A stretch of 27,435 bases of DNA from positions 1-27,435 of IMG/VR virus record IMGVR_UViG_3300045993_000178, one strand, 5' to 3'. The position numbers and the translations under genes were made by a program. The number at the start of each line of letters is the position of its first letter. The first letter of the stretch is position 1. Origin of the DNA: a virus. A model generated the notes under the pieces. It did not search any database. It had not been told where the DNA came from and worked only from the letters and a program-made list of their open reading frames with translations. Shown here piece by piece: positions 8,213-13,486 of this stretch.

Positions 8213-8217
8213 AGCCC

Positions 8218-8703
8218 CTAGGCCCCCAGATCCATCCACTCCGGCCTAGAGGCCTTGGTCCAGCGCATGGGAACCTTCATGGTGGTCTGCTTGAGCTGGT
8301 AGAGGGCTTGGTAACTCTCGACGATGGTAGGACGGATGCAGGACTCTGGGCCGGCGAAGACAAAGGGGGTCATAGTTCCCCCTTCCATGGGAAGAGAAGG
8401 GGCCAGGGGGATCAGGAGCCTCCAGGAGGCGTGGACCTTCCCGGGATACCGATGCTCGTATTCAGCATGGAGCCAGAACAGAAGCAGGTGGAGCCAGTTG
8501 TAGTTGGCCAGGGAGGCGGCTGCCCACTTGGTGCAGGGGTGGTTGGCGTGTGTGGGCTTGTAGCCGTCGGGGACCGGGTCGCCAGCCTGATGGCGGACGG
8601 TGCAAAGGATCTGGGTGGTCTCCAGAATCATCTTGACAACGTGGGTGTCGCAGTGGGCTAGGGCGGCCGCCTGGGGGTCTCGGTCGAGGACGAAGATGTT
8701 CAC
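8218..8703 (-). CDS. Conserved phage protein with CDxHVVKMI motif, function unknown
   Basis: A 161-aa protein beginning MNIFVLDRDPQAAALAHCD and continuing THVVKMILETTQILCT, then 'THANHPCTKWAAASLANYNWL'. I know this pattern (MNIFVLD.DP..AA..HCD.HVVKMI) as a widespread phage family but not its function; conserved His and Cys residues suggest metal binding or catalysis. I choose GTG 8703, which has AAAGG at 7 nt; the upstream in-frame ATG 8730 falls inside a leader hairpin (8725-8736) of the transcript. It has its own promoter at 8747-8775 and stands alone between the late operon and the modification/repair operon. Confidence 0.75.
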   Translation of the reverse strand: MNIFVLDRDPQAAALAHCDTHVVKMILETTQILCTVRHQAGDPVPDGYKPTHANHPCTKWAAASLANYNWLHLLLFWLHAEYEHRYPGKVHASWRLLIPLAPSLPMEGGTMTPFVFAGPESCIRPTIVESYQALYQLKQTTMKVPMRWTKASRPEWMDLGA

Positions 8704-8724
8704 TTGGAAGCCTTTGGTAGAAGG

Positions 8725-8775
8725 GGCCACATGGCCGCTTCATAGAAATGTAGACATGACCACTTTATTTGTAAA
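8725..8775 (-). promoter_or_regulatory. Promoter and 5' hairpin for the 8218-8703 gene
   Basis: On the minus strand: -35 TTTACA (8770-8775), 17-bp spacer, -10 TACATT (8747-8752). The transcript would then fold GGCC-ATGT-GGCC (8725-8736) before the AAAGG/GTG start. This matches the promoter-plus-hairpin scheme used at seven other sites in the window. Confidence 0.65.
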
Positions 8776-8790
8776 GGGGCTTTGGCCCCC
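8773..8790 (-). terminator. Possible terminator of the 8831-11497 operon
   Basis: Reading the minus strand, GGGGC-CAAA-GCCCC (8776-8789) is followed by TTT. It lies 41 nt past the last stop of the operon. The T-run is short and overlaps the next promoter's -35, so termination may be partial. Confidence 0.4.
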
Positions 8791-8830
8791 TGGCCCCCTG
8801 CTGCCATAGCACCCTGGTCCCCATAGCTGC

Positions 8831-9073
8831 CTACAGCGGGATCTCATCCAGGTGGCTATGCTCCTCTTGTTCTAGCCCCCTAGCATAGGCAGCGAACACT
8901 GGATCGCTGGTACAGTCCTCACAGGTGCATGGGGGCTTGCTCTTGGCCGTGATACTAGGGGGAACAGGTCCTAGGGCCTTTTGGAGGGCCAGACGGGTGT
9001 GGAGGCGGATAGAGCCTTTGTCGTGCTCGTTGGGGATTCCAGGATCTGGACGATTGAAGCCATAGGGTCTCAT
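8831..9073 (-). CDS. 80-aa cysteine-containing orphan protein
   Basis: The ATG at 9073 overlaps the stop of the preceding gene as ATGA, which fixes this start over longer versions of the frame. The product starts MRPYGFNRPDPGIPNEHDKG, carries CTCEDC at residues 49-54, and ends in an acidic tail with a His pair. I do not recognise a family. It is the last gene of the operon; the three close cysteines may bind metal. Confidence 0.6.
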   Translation of the reverse strand: MRPYGFNRPDPGIPNEHDKGSIRLHTRLALQKALGPVPPSITAKSKPPCTCEDCTSDPVFAAYARGLEQEEHSHLDEIPL

Positions 9074-9264
9074 AGCTCTTGGCCCCTGGAGTGTGGGCCT
9101 GGAAGGTTTCCTGGCTCGTGGTCTCCACATGCTTCGGTATCTGCTGTCCTGGGCCAGTCTGCGTATGGGAGGATCCCTGGCCTGTTCCTGGTTGGTGCGT
9201 GTCTTTGGCAGACACCGTCCCTGGAAAGGCGGCGGTAGAATCTGCAGGAGAGGCATTGGCTCAT
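9070..9264 (-). CDS. 64-aa CxxC...C-x-R-H zinc-knuckle-like protein
   Basis: The ATG at 9264 overlaps the stop of the dimer glycosylase as ATGA. Motif order is C4-x2-C7-RFY, then GVC19QRH22APT, then DWPRT and AC46GDHEP. This follows a common small phage/proteobacterial pattern (CxxCRFW...G.CrR.aPt...WP.T....CGe.eP) thought to bind metal, function unknown. The longer frame open upstream is only a shadow of the glycosylase and glycosyltransferase genes. Call is strong for existence, weak for role. Confidence 0.7.
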   Translation of the reverse strand: MSQCLSCRFYRRLSRDGVCQRHAPTRNRPGILPYADWPRTADTEACGDHEPGNLPGPHSRGQEL

Positions 9265-9677
9265 CCTACTGCCTCTGGGGCCAGGGAAAGTCGGATCCTG
9301 TCCATGTCGTCTGCGATCTTGGTCTTTCGGAGATAGGCGAGAGAAGCCTTGTAGTCGGCTTTCGAGTGGTGGGGATACCAGAGGTCGTTCAGGGGTGCAG
9401 GGTCCTCGTGGAGGGGCCAGGGTTCGTGCTTGCGGCCTCTGTAGTTGGGGTCTTGCCACTTGGGGGATGGCTTGAAGCCACGGGAGCGGAGTTCGTGGAC
9501 GAGGTGGCGATGGTAGGCGATGAGGTAGGGCCAAGGGTGTCTGGACACGAAGAGGAGGGCAGGGCGTTGGGAGCCCCATTGCCGGCCTCTGAGGTTGCAG
9601 ACGGTGGCGTGGATGCACAGGAGGAGCCTGCGCGGGATGTAGGGGAGCAGGTGGGGATGGGGGAGTCCGATGCTCAT
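9261..9677 (-). CDS. Pyrimidine dimer DNA glycosylase homologue (endonuclease V / PF03013-like)
   Basis: A 138-aa protein whose N-terminus, LPHPHLLPYIPRRLLLCIHA, and middle, 'RGRQWG', 'YLIAYHRHLVHELRSRGFKPSP' and 'DPNYRGR', follow the bacterial branch of T4 endonuclease V-like pyrimidine-dimer glycosylases. Those enzymes flip out a UV dimer, cleave the glycosyl bond with the N-terminal amine and then nick the strand. Here Ser2 would be exposed after Met removal, but the spot where the family has HREC (Glu taken as the catalytic acid) reads HATVC at 23-27, so Glu appears replaced by Thr25. It overlaps both neighbours by ATGA. It may be active, altered in chemistry, or binding-only. Confidence 0.7.
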   Translation of the reverse strand: MSIGLPHPHLLPYIPRRLLLCIHATVCNLRGRQWGSQRPALLFVSRHPWPYLIAYHRHLVHELRSRGFKPSPKWQDPNYRGRKHEPWPLHEDPAPLNDLWYPHHSKADYKASLAYLRKTKIADDMDRIRLSLAPEAVG

Positions 9678-10516
9678 GTGGTGGCCTTCTTGTGGCAGGG
9701 GCTGATGATCTTCGGGACGGAGCGATCCCAGTTGATCCCGTGGTGCATGCGGGGGTTGTGGATGCCCATGGTTGCAACCCTCACGGAGGATGGCTGGGTC
9801 ATCACGGTGTAGAAGGATTTGATGTAGGTGCCGTTCTGGAGGTAGGCTTCGGTCATGCCGCCGGCAGACTTCTGGGTCTGCATCTGGCAGAGCTGGAGAC
9901 GCCAGATCGTGAAGAAGACGCCCCCGAGCTTTCCGTGGTGGATGTAGGTGTTCACGTCCTCGTTGAGCTTGCCCAGGAAGTCGAAGGGCCGATCGACAGA
10001 GCAGATGAAGCTGTTCATGGCCTTGCGCTTCACCTCAGGCTCTGTGGGGTCGTATCCGCCGATGTGGTCCCCTCCCTGGCTGATGGCAACGGAGAGGATG
10101 GGAGTGGCTTCGAGGAAGTCCGCGAGGTAGCTGAACATCCGATCCAGGTGTCGGATCGAGTAGCCCTTGTCTGGGGTCCGGATCATGAACGAGGTGTAGT
10201 CGTCATCCAGCTGGACGAAGTACTTGAAGCCCAGTTCCTTGGCGATTCGGAAGGAGGCATTTCGGGCATAGACGGTGCTGGCACGCTTGTCGAAGTTGTC
10301 GAATACGTCGAACTTCTTGACCTCTTCCAGCTTGTCGAACAGGACGATGTTCTCGGCCCCGTACTTCTTGCAGTATTCCGGGTAAGTGGCATCCTCTGTG
10401 TCCATGAGGAGCACGACGCGGCCGGAGTACCCAGCACGCTGGAGGGCGCTGATTGTCCGGACGTTGTTGGGCCTTCCATGGGTGATGATGAATACGACAA
10501 AGTCCTCCTTACGCAC
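9674..10516 (-). CDS. TET-associated-type glycosyltransferase (GT-A fold)
   Basis: A 280-aa protein. It opens with FVVFIITHGRPNNVRTISAL (from residue 6), then 'VVLLMDTEDATYPEY', 'YGAENIVLF', YARN at 83-86 and the metal-binding acidic run QLDDDY at 102-107. This order matches the phage TET/JBP-associated glycosyltransferases that add sugars to modified bases; generic GT-A transferases are the alternative. GTG 10516 is chosen: it overlaps the previous stop by 8 nt and has GAGGTG upstream; the frame above it lies inside the previous gene. The TGA overlaps the glycosylase ATG. No TET/JBP dioxygenase or hydroxymethylase is in the window, so the acceptor base is unknown. Confidence 0.7.
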   Translation of the reverse strand: MRKEDFVVFIITHGRPNNVRTISALQRAGYSGRVVLLMDTEDATYPEYCKKYGAENIVLFDKLEEVKKFDVFDNFDKRASTVYARNASFRIAKELGFKYFVQLDDDYTSFMIRTPDKGYSIRHLDRMFSYLADFLEATPILSVAISQGGDHIGGYDPTEPEVKRKAMNSFICSVDRPFDFLGKLNEDVNTYIHHGKLGGVFFTIWRLQLCQMQTQKSAGGMTEAYLQNGTYIKSFYTVMTQPSSVRVATMGIHNPRMHHGINWDRSVPKIISPCHKKATT

Positions 10517-10940
10517 TGGGCACCTCGGTCTTGGTGCGGAGGGCGTGGGTGTGCGCCTCGATCTCGGAAGAGAGCTTGACATAGCCGTTCCGGATCGCGT
10601 CCTCGAAGTCGATCAGGACGAGGGCGGAGTCCTCCATGAGCTGCTGGACTTCCGGCTCCGAGTGGGCATAGTAGTCGGCGATCAGGGAGTAATTGAAAAC
10701 AATGTGCCGAGTAGCTGCCAAGCGCAGAAAAGCCTTGTCAATGGGGGACACGGAAGACCGTTCGATGGCCGCCAGGAGGGCGTGGTATTTGCCCTCCCTG
10801 ACGAACTCGTGGGTGAACGGTTTCTGGTTCTTCGGTTCGTAGATCGGGGCGCAGATCCTATTGGTATACAGGCCTGCTTCCTGGCCCTCGCCAAGTGCAG
10901 TTTCGATGGTGTCTTCTTCGCCGAAAAGGTCAATGCTCAA
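10509..10940 (-). CDS. 143-aa orphan with N-terminal clamp-binding-like motif
   Basis: TTG at 10940 is chosen because GGAGG lies 5 nt upstream and it overlaps the previous stop as TTGA; longer versions of this frame only shadow the neighbour. The protein starts MSIDLFGEEDTIE; SIDLF matches the bacterial sliding-clamp-binding pentapeptide pattern (Q/x-x-D/S-L-F), and the phage polymerase begins with a similar FFDLFGEEEE. The rest is helical: 'YHALLAAIERSSVSPIDKAFLRLAATRHIVFNYSLIADYYAHS..EVQQLMEDSALVLIDFEDAI..GYVKL'. It looks conserved but I cannot name the family. It is immediately upstream of the glycosyltransferase and overlaps it. Confidence 0.7.
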   Translation of the reverse strand: MSIDLFGEEDTIETALGEGQEAGLYTNRICAPIYEPKNQKPFTHEFVREGKYHALLAAIERSSVSPIDKAFLRLAATRHIVFNYSLIADYYAHSEPEVQQLMEDSALVLIDFEDAIRNGYVKLSSEIEAHTHALRTKTEVPSA

Positions 10941-11497
10941 GGGAGCCTCCAAAGCCAGGTGATGAGGGATGGGATTCTTTTGTACATGGGAAGTTGGAGA
11001 GCACGATCCAGGGATTCTGAGATGTCCTGGAGATCGCGGTCGGAGAGGGGCCGTTGGTAGGCCTGGGTTGCAAGAAGCCAGTTCCAGAGGCGCTTGTACC
11101 AAGGCTCCCGGAAGAGGTCGGAGAGGACTTGGTCGATGTCGTCGTTCTGCTCGTCTGATTGCCGAAGGACGTTGGACAGCTTCTGCCCCGCTCGGACGGC
11201 GTCGGCATAGGGTCCGTAGAGCACGGGAGCCTTGGGAGTGAAGACCCCGAACTCTGTGACCCAGGGTTCCGAAATGTCCATGTAGCCCGGGCGCACGGCA
11301 GTGGCCGTCGATGCTTCGGGGCCGGGTGTGCTCAGGATCCCATTGATAGACCTCCGGAGGATCTGCGCAACGTGGTTCAGGGGATCATGGGGGCGTGCGA
11401 CAGCCAGGTCCCAGTAGATTTCCAGGCTTGTCAGGTAGCACGTACCTGCAGTGGTTGTCTCCAGAAGGTCTCGGACGGTCGGTGGTTTCGTTTCCAT
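10937..11497 (-). CDS. 186-aa orphan, first gene of the modification/repair operon
   Basis: ATG 11497 (METKPPTVRDLLETTTAGTC) has AAGGAT just upstream and follows a promoter and leader hairpin, so it is preferred to the in-frame start at 11536, which lies before the hairpin base. I see no catalytic motif. Features are a Tyr/Trp-bearing N-terminal helix, a middle stretch 'EPWVTEFGVFTPKAPVLYGPYADAVRAGQ', an acidic QSDEQNDDID patch and a Trp-rich C-terminus (WYKRLWNWLL, ending TWLWRLP). It overlaps the next gene by TTGA, so all six genes of the operon are translationally linked. Confidence 0.65.
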   Translation of the reverse strand: METKPPTVRDLLETTTAGTCYLTSLEIYWDLAVARPHDPLNHVAQILRRSINGILSTPGPEASTATAVRPGYMDISEPWVTEFGVFTPKAPVLYGPYADAVRAGQKLSNVLRQSDEQNDDIDQVLSDLFREPWYKRLWNWLLATQAYQRPLSDRDLQDISESLDRALQLPMYKRIPSLITWLWRLP

Positions 11498-11512
11498 TGA
11501 ATCCTTGTTCCC

Positions 11513-11571
11513 TGGCCGGCTACATGTGCCAGCCACACTCCAAACATAGCACCCCCAGCTCTAAAAGTAAA
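11513..11571 (-). promoter_or_regulatory. Promoter and 5' hairpin of the modification/repair operon
   Basis: Minus strand: -35 TTTACT (11566-11571), 17-bp spacer starting TTTAGAG, -10 TATGTT (11543-11548). The transcript then folds an 8-bp hairpin, TGGCTGGC-ACATGTA-GCCGGCCA (11513-11535, one G-U pair), 15 nt before the ATG. -35, -10 and spacer start are identical to the plus-strand promoters at 15988 and 24371. Confidence 0.75.
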
Positions 11572-11577
11572 GGGGTT

Positions 11578-12063
11578 CTATGAGAAAAGATCGACCAGCC
11601 CTGGGATTTCCCGGTAGTCCTCTGTCCAGGGGCCGAAGCGGGCCGCGTCCCCAGCCAGCTGGTCGGCTGCCTCGTTCCCAGGATCCCCATTGTGGCCACG
11701 GACCCATTCGAGGGCCAGATTGGGGCCAAGTGCCCTGGCAGTAGGGAGGATTCGGAGCCAGAGATCGCGGTTAGCCGAGGGCAAGTGGCCAGAAGGGCTG
11801 CAGAGGTGCTTGCGGAGACCGTGGATCGCATACTGGGAGTCTGAACGGATAAGGACACTCCCGGAAGGCCCGACTGCTTCTAGGGCCATCAGAACGGCTA
11901 GAAGCTCGGCCCGTTGGTTCGTGGAACTCGGGAAGCCCTGCTTCAGGGACTCCGTCGTACCATCGGGGAACTGGAGGAGCACGCCGGCCCCCGACTTACC
12001 GCCGGGATTTTTCAGGCACGATCCGTCTGTATTGGCGATGGTTGCTTGGGGGCGGTGTTCCAT
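11578..12063 (-). CDS. rnhA: Ribonuclease HI
   Basis: A 161-aa RNase H that cleaves RNA in RNA:DNA hybrids, normally removing primers or R-loops. All catalytic features are present: TDGSC with Asp13, NQRAELLA with Glu53, SDSQYA with Asp75, and RGHNGDPGNEAAD with His124 and Asp134. Length is typical for the bacterial type without an extra N-terminal domain. ATG 12063 is chosen over an upstream GTG in the same frame; the only promoter found ends its -10 about 7 nt before this ATG, so the message may be leaderless. It lies beside the candidate origin, fitting a role in primer handling. Confidence 0.93.
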   Translation of the reverse strand: MEHRPQATIANTDGSCLKNPGGKSGAGVLLQFPDGTTESLKQGFPSSTNQRAELLAVLMALEAVGPSGSVLIRSDSQYAIHGLRKHLCSPSGHLPSANRDLWLRILPTARALGPNLALEWVRGHNGDPGNEAADQLAGDAARFGPWTEDYREIPGLVDLFS

Positions 12064-12074
12064 TCCCCTAAAAT
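12046..12074 (+). promoter_or_regulatory. Possible divergent plus-strand promoter
   Basis: TTGGGG (12046-12051), 17-bp spacer, TAAAAT (12069-12074), reading away from RNase HI into a 43-codon frame at 12108. The -10 shares its A/T bases with the -10 of the opposite promoter, so the two would compete. The leader TCCCT...AGGGA (12084-12103) could form a small hairpin. Confidence 0.35.
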
Positions 12075-12097
12075 ACACCAAGGTCCCTATTTGTAAA
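12070..12097 (-). promoter_or_regulatory. Minus-strand promoter of RNase HI
   Basis: -35 TTTACA (12092-12097), 16-bp spacer, -10 TATTTT (12070-12075). The distance from the -10 to ATG 12063 is about 7 nt, where transcription would be expected to begin, pointing to a leaderless transcript. It is the only member of the promoter set with a 16-bp spacer and no hairpin before the start codon. Confidence 0.55.
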
Positions 12098-12107
12098 GGG
12101 AGCCAAG

Positions 12108-12239
12108 ATGCCTTTCTTTGCCGAAGGGCTTCCAGAGGGGCTATCTTTGCCTATGAGCAAGACGGGGAAGCCCTTCCCCCGAACTCAGTATCTGGGGATT
12201 CCCCTGGACCCTATGCTGAGAAGCTCCAGAGAGGCCTAG
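12108..12239 (+). CDS. 43-aa putative small protein
   Basis: ATG 12108 has GGGAG five bases upstream and opens a 43-codon frame, MPFFAEGLPEGLSLPMSKTG onwards, ending TAG at 12237-12239. The stop lies inside the left arm of a 14-bp hairpin, as expected for a short gene with its terminator. Pro/Gly-rich, no family recognised. It could be a chance frame; the ribosome site and hairpin are the only support. Confidence 0.4.
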   Translation: MPFFAEGLPEGLSLPMSKTGKPFPRTQYLGIPLDPMLRSSREA

Positions 12240-12269
12240 CCATGTGTCCCATGCTGCTAGGCCTCTCTG
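12227..12269 (+). terminator. 14-bp perfect hairpin, likely terminator
   Basis: CAGAGAGGCCTAGC (12227-12240) is the exact reverse complement of 12256-12269, with a 15-nt loop, followed on the plus strand by TTTCC. It ends the small frame at 12108 and would insulate RNase HI from the plus-strand region. The T-run is weak, so a protein-binding palindrome is the alternative. Confidence 0.5.
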
Positions 12270-12480
12270 TTTCCGGGCTTCCATGGGATCCCTAGCCTGC
12301 CACAGTCCTAGTTGGCCAGTCCTAGACCCCTAGCTGCCCTGTTCCACAGTCCATAGCAGCCTAGCCATAGCTCCCAAGGCTGCCACAGGCCTAGTTCCAG
12401 GGGTTTCCAGGGGTCCCTAGCCTCCCTGGCTGGCCACAGCAGCCCCAGGGAGCTACAAAAACAAAGAAACTAAGGAAGCT
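12230..12480. repeat. CTAG/CCACAG repeat cluster next to AT-rich patch: candidate replication origin
   Basis: Nine CTAG tetramers fall between 12236 and 12420, where about one would be expected at this GC. Four CCACAG copies (12300, 12344, 12383, 12434) are spaced 39-51 bp; three continue as GTCCTAG, GTCCATAG or GGCCTAG, giving a degenerate iteron-like unit. An A-rich stretch (about 12455-12480, ACAAAAACAAAGAAAC) follows, the usual look of an unwinding element. The place between divergent gene blocks and beside RNase H supports an origin. No gene is supported within 12270-12480. Confidence 0.35.
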
Positions 12481-12489
12481 GCCTTGTAA

Positions 12490-12682
12490 TCTTAGGTGGT
12501 GGGGCCTCAGGAGCTGGACACAGGCTACGCCCCTGGAGGACCTGGCAAGCGGCATGGCCTTGGGAGCCTTGACACCTCTGCTAGGGGCTTTTCCCCCGGC
12601 ATTTCCAGTAGCATAGACCCTTCCGATCTATGCCCTCCAGGTTCGTAGCCTGTGCCCTGTTCCTGAGGTCCCACCACCAAGA
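12490..12682 (+). ncRNA. Candidate structured RNA with about 45-bp closing helix
   Basis: Left arm 12490-12529 pairs with 12644-12682: TCTT, GGTGGTGGG, CCTCAGGA and CACAGGCTACG are all matched by complements in order. The helix continues after a CC/TT internal loop with CCTGGAGG (12532-12539) against 12634-12641. Inside, GCATAGA (12611-12617) pairs with 12627-12633 and GGGG-CTTTT-CCCC forms another stem. Two differences between the arms are G-U pairs if the plus strand is the RNA and A-C mismatches if the minus strand is, which favours a plus-strand transcript. No promoter of the usual type precedes it, and no known RNA family was recognised. Confidence 0.45.
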
Positions 12683-12732
12683 CTTTGACATCTTAGTATG
12701 GAGCCGCCCCTATCGCAGTCCACAGGTCCGGA

Positions 12733-12987
12733 GTGCCCCTGAGTTATCCGGAAACCTACTGTCTCGCAGGCTTACACATGGGAAGATACTTTCAGGAAGG
12801 CTACTGTAAAGGGTCCAAGTGCAAAAAAGTTTCGAGGTGCCGAAAGTACTCCACTACAGGGGGCCTCCTGACTAGATTCCATCCCAACAGTATCCCCGAC
12901 GCGAGGGAGGCCTTGGAAACGGGGCTGCCTGCGGACCACCGGGGGTCTTCCCCTCTCCCAACGCCTCTAGGCTCCTCCAAGGCCTAA
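12733..12987 (+). CDS. Putative small cysteine-motif protein
   Basis: An 84-codon frame starting at GTG 12733 (weak CAGG upstream); an internal ATG at 12778 would give 69 aa. The core YCKGSKCKKVSRCRKY has C-x4-C-x5-C-x2-Y spacing, a pattern I recall from small phage and bacterial proteins of unknown role. The second half is Pro/Ser/Gly-rich and overlaps strong hairpin sequence (12950-13007), so part of the frame may be shaped by RNA structure rather than coding. Existence is uncertain. Confidence 0.4.
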   Translation: MPLSYPETYCLAGLHMGRYFQEGYCKGSKCKKVSRCRKYSTTGGLLTRFHPNSIPDAREALETGLPADHRGSSPLPTPLGSSKA

Positions 12988-13007
12988 GCGCAACCCGGGG
13001 AGAGGGG
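12950..13007. repeat. 10-bp inverted repeat CCCCTCTCCC
   Basis: CCCCTCTCCC (12950-12959) pairs perfectly with GGGAGAGGGG (12998-13007); the 38-nt loop has its own short stems. It spans the end of the putative frame at 12733 and is one of several hairpins in the strand-switch region. Confidence 0.5.
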
Positions 13008-13024
13008 TCTTGGGGTTCCAGATG

Positions 13025-13058
13025 TCGGCCGCCTCTGCTCCCTAGAGTACGCGGCCGA
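13025..13058. repeat. 8-bp GC-rich inverted repeat, possible terminator
   Basis: TCGGCCGC (13025-13032) pairs with GCGGCCGA (13051-13058) around an 18-nt loop; AGA/TCT can extend the stem past a bulge. It lies shortly before the strong promoter at 13129 and could stop plus-strand transcription from the structured region. Confidence 0.4.
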
Positions 13059-13128
13059 TCTCTGGGCCTCCTTTCTACACTGCTTTCCCAGGATACGGAA
13101 GAAAGTGCAGAAAGTTGTACCCAACCCC

Positions 13129-13183
13129 TTTACTTTTAGGGTGGGAGGTTGTAGATTGTATGTATGAGGGTCGCGTGACCCTC
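13129..13183 (+). promoter_or_regulatory. Promoter and 5' hairpin of the small-gene cassette
   Basis: -35 TTTACT (13129-13134), 17-bp spacer TTTAGGG.., -10 TAGATT (13152-13157), then hairpin GAGGGTC-GCGT-GACCCTC (13166-13183) and CCAAAGGAATC before the ATG. The block from -35 through the hairpin and ribosome site is nearly repeated at 15988-16056. Confidence 0.75.
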
Positions 13184-13201
13184 TAAACCAAAGGAATCCA
13201 G

Positions 13202-13486
13202 ATGCTCATCGAAGTCAAGACCGGGAAGAAGTTCGGCAAGGTCCAGGAGTACTTGGTCAAGGATGGTCGCAAGGTCGTCGCCAAGATCACAGACGCAGAC
13301 CAGGAGTCCATGCGGCACCTCGACAAGGCCCAGCGCTTCCTAATCGTCATGAACGGATGTGCCTTCTTCCGCCCCACTGGCCGCGATGCAGTCGAGTTCG
13401 TGCGGAGCATCCTCGAAGACAGGCTGAATGCTTTCGGCGGATCTTCCAAGGTCGTGGCTCGCGGCCTGGAGTGCTTCGGAGCATGA
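13202..13486 (+). CDS. 94-aa orphan, first gene of small-gene cassette
   Basis: ATG 13202 has AAAGG upstream. The protein starts MLIEVKTGKKFGKVQEYLVK and is a mixed, compact, lysine-rich sequence with likely alternating strands and helices, including 'SMRHLDKAQRFLIVMNGCAFFRPTGRDAVEFVRSIL'. No family recognised, no membrane segment. It is expressed from the strong promoter just upstream and overlaps the next gene by ATGA. Early position suggests a host-directed role, by inference only. Confidence 0.7.
   Translation: MLIEVKTGKKFGKVQEYLVKDGRKVVAKITDADQESMRHLDKAQRFLIVMNGCAFFRPTGRDAVEFVRSILEDRLNAFGGSSKVVARGLECFGA

Larger units (their letters stand above)
7997..8217. promoter_or_regulatory. Control region of the late head operon
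   Basis: This 221-bp gap upstream of terS holds no gene I can support but three separate repeat structures: two direct copies of a 14-mer next to terS, a 12-bp inverted repeat in the middle, and four tandem 10-mers at the far end. I find no match to the TTTACW-17-TAnnTT promoter seen at the other units, so the late promoter probably needs a phage regulator. That is inference from layout. Confidence 0.5.

Noticed and set aside
9265-9777. Extension of the zinc-knuckle frame upstream to 9777
   Set aside because: Proline/arginine-rich shadow of the dimer glycosylase and glycosyltransferase genes; the ATGA start at 9264 is better.
9692-10579. 295-codon plus-strand frame
   Set aside because: Antisense to the glycosyltransferase, which has clear motifs and coupled starts.
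12271-12732. Short ATG frames in the strand-switch region (for example at 12283 and 12554)
   Set aside because: Only 15-20 codons, no ribosome site, and they cross the hairpin arms.
12490-13080. Group I or II intron, or transposon ends
   Set aside because: No intron core sequences, flanking exon or endonuclease gene, and no transposase or target-site duplication; the pairing fits a structured RNA or cruciform better.
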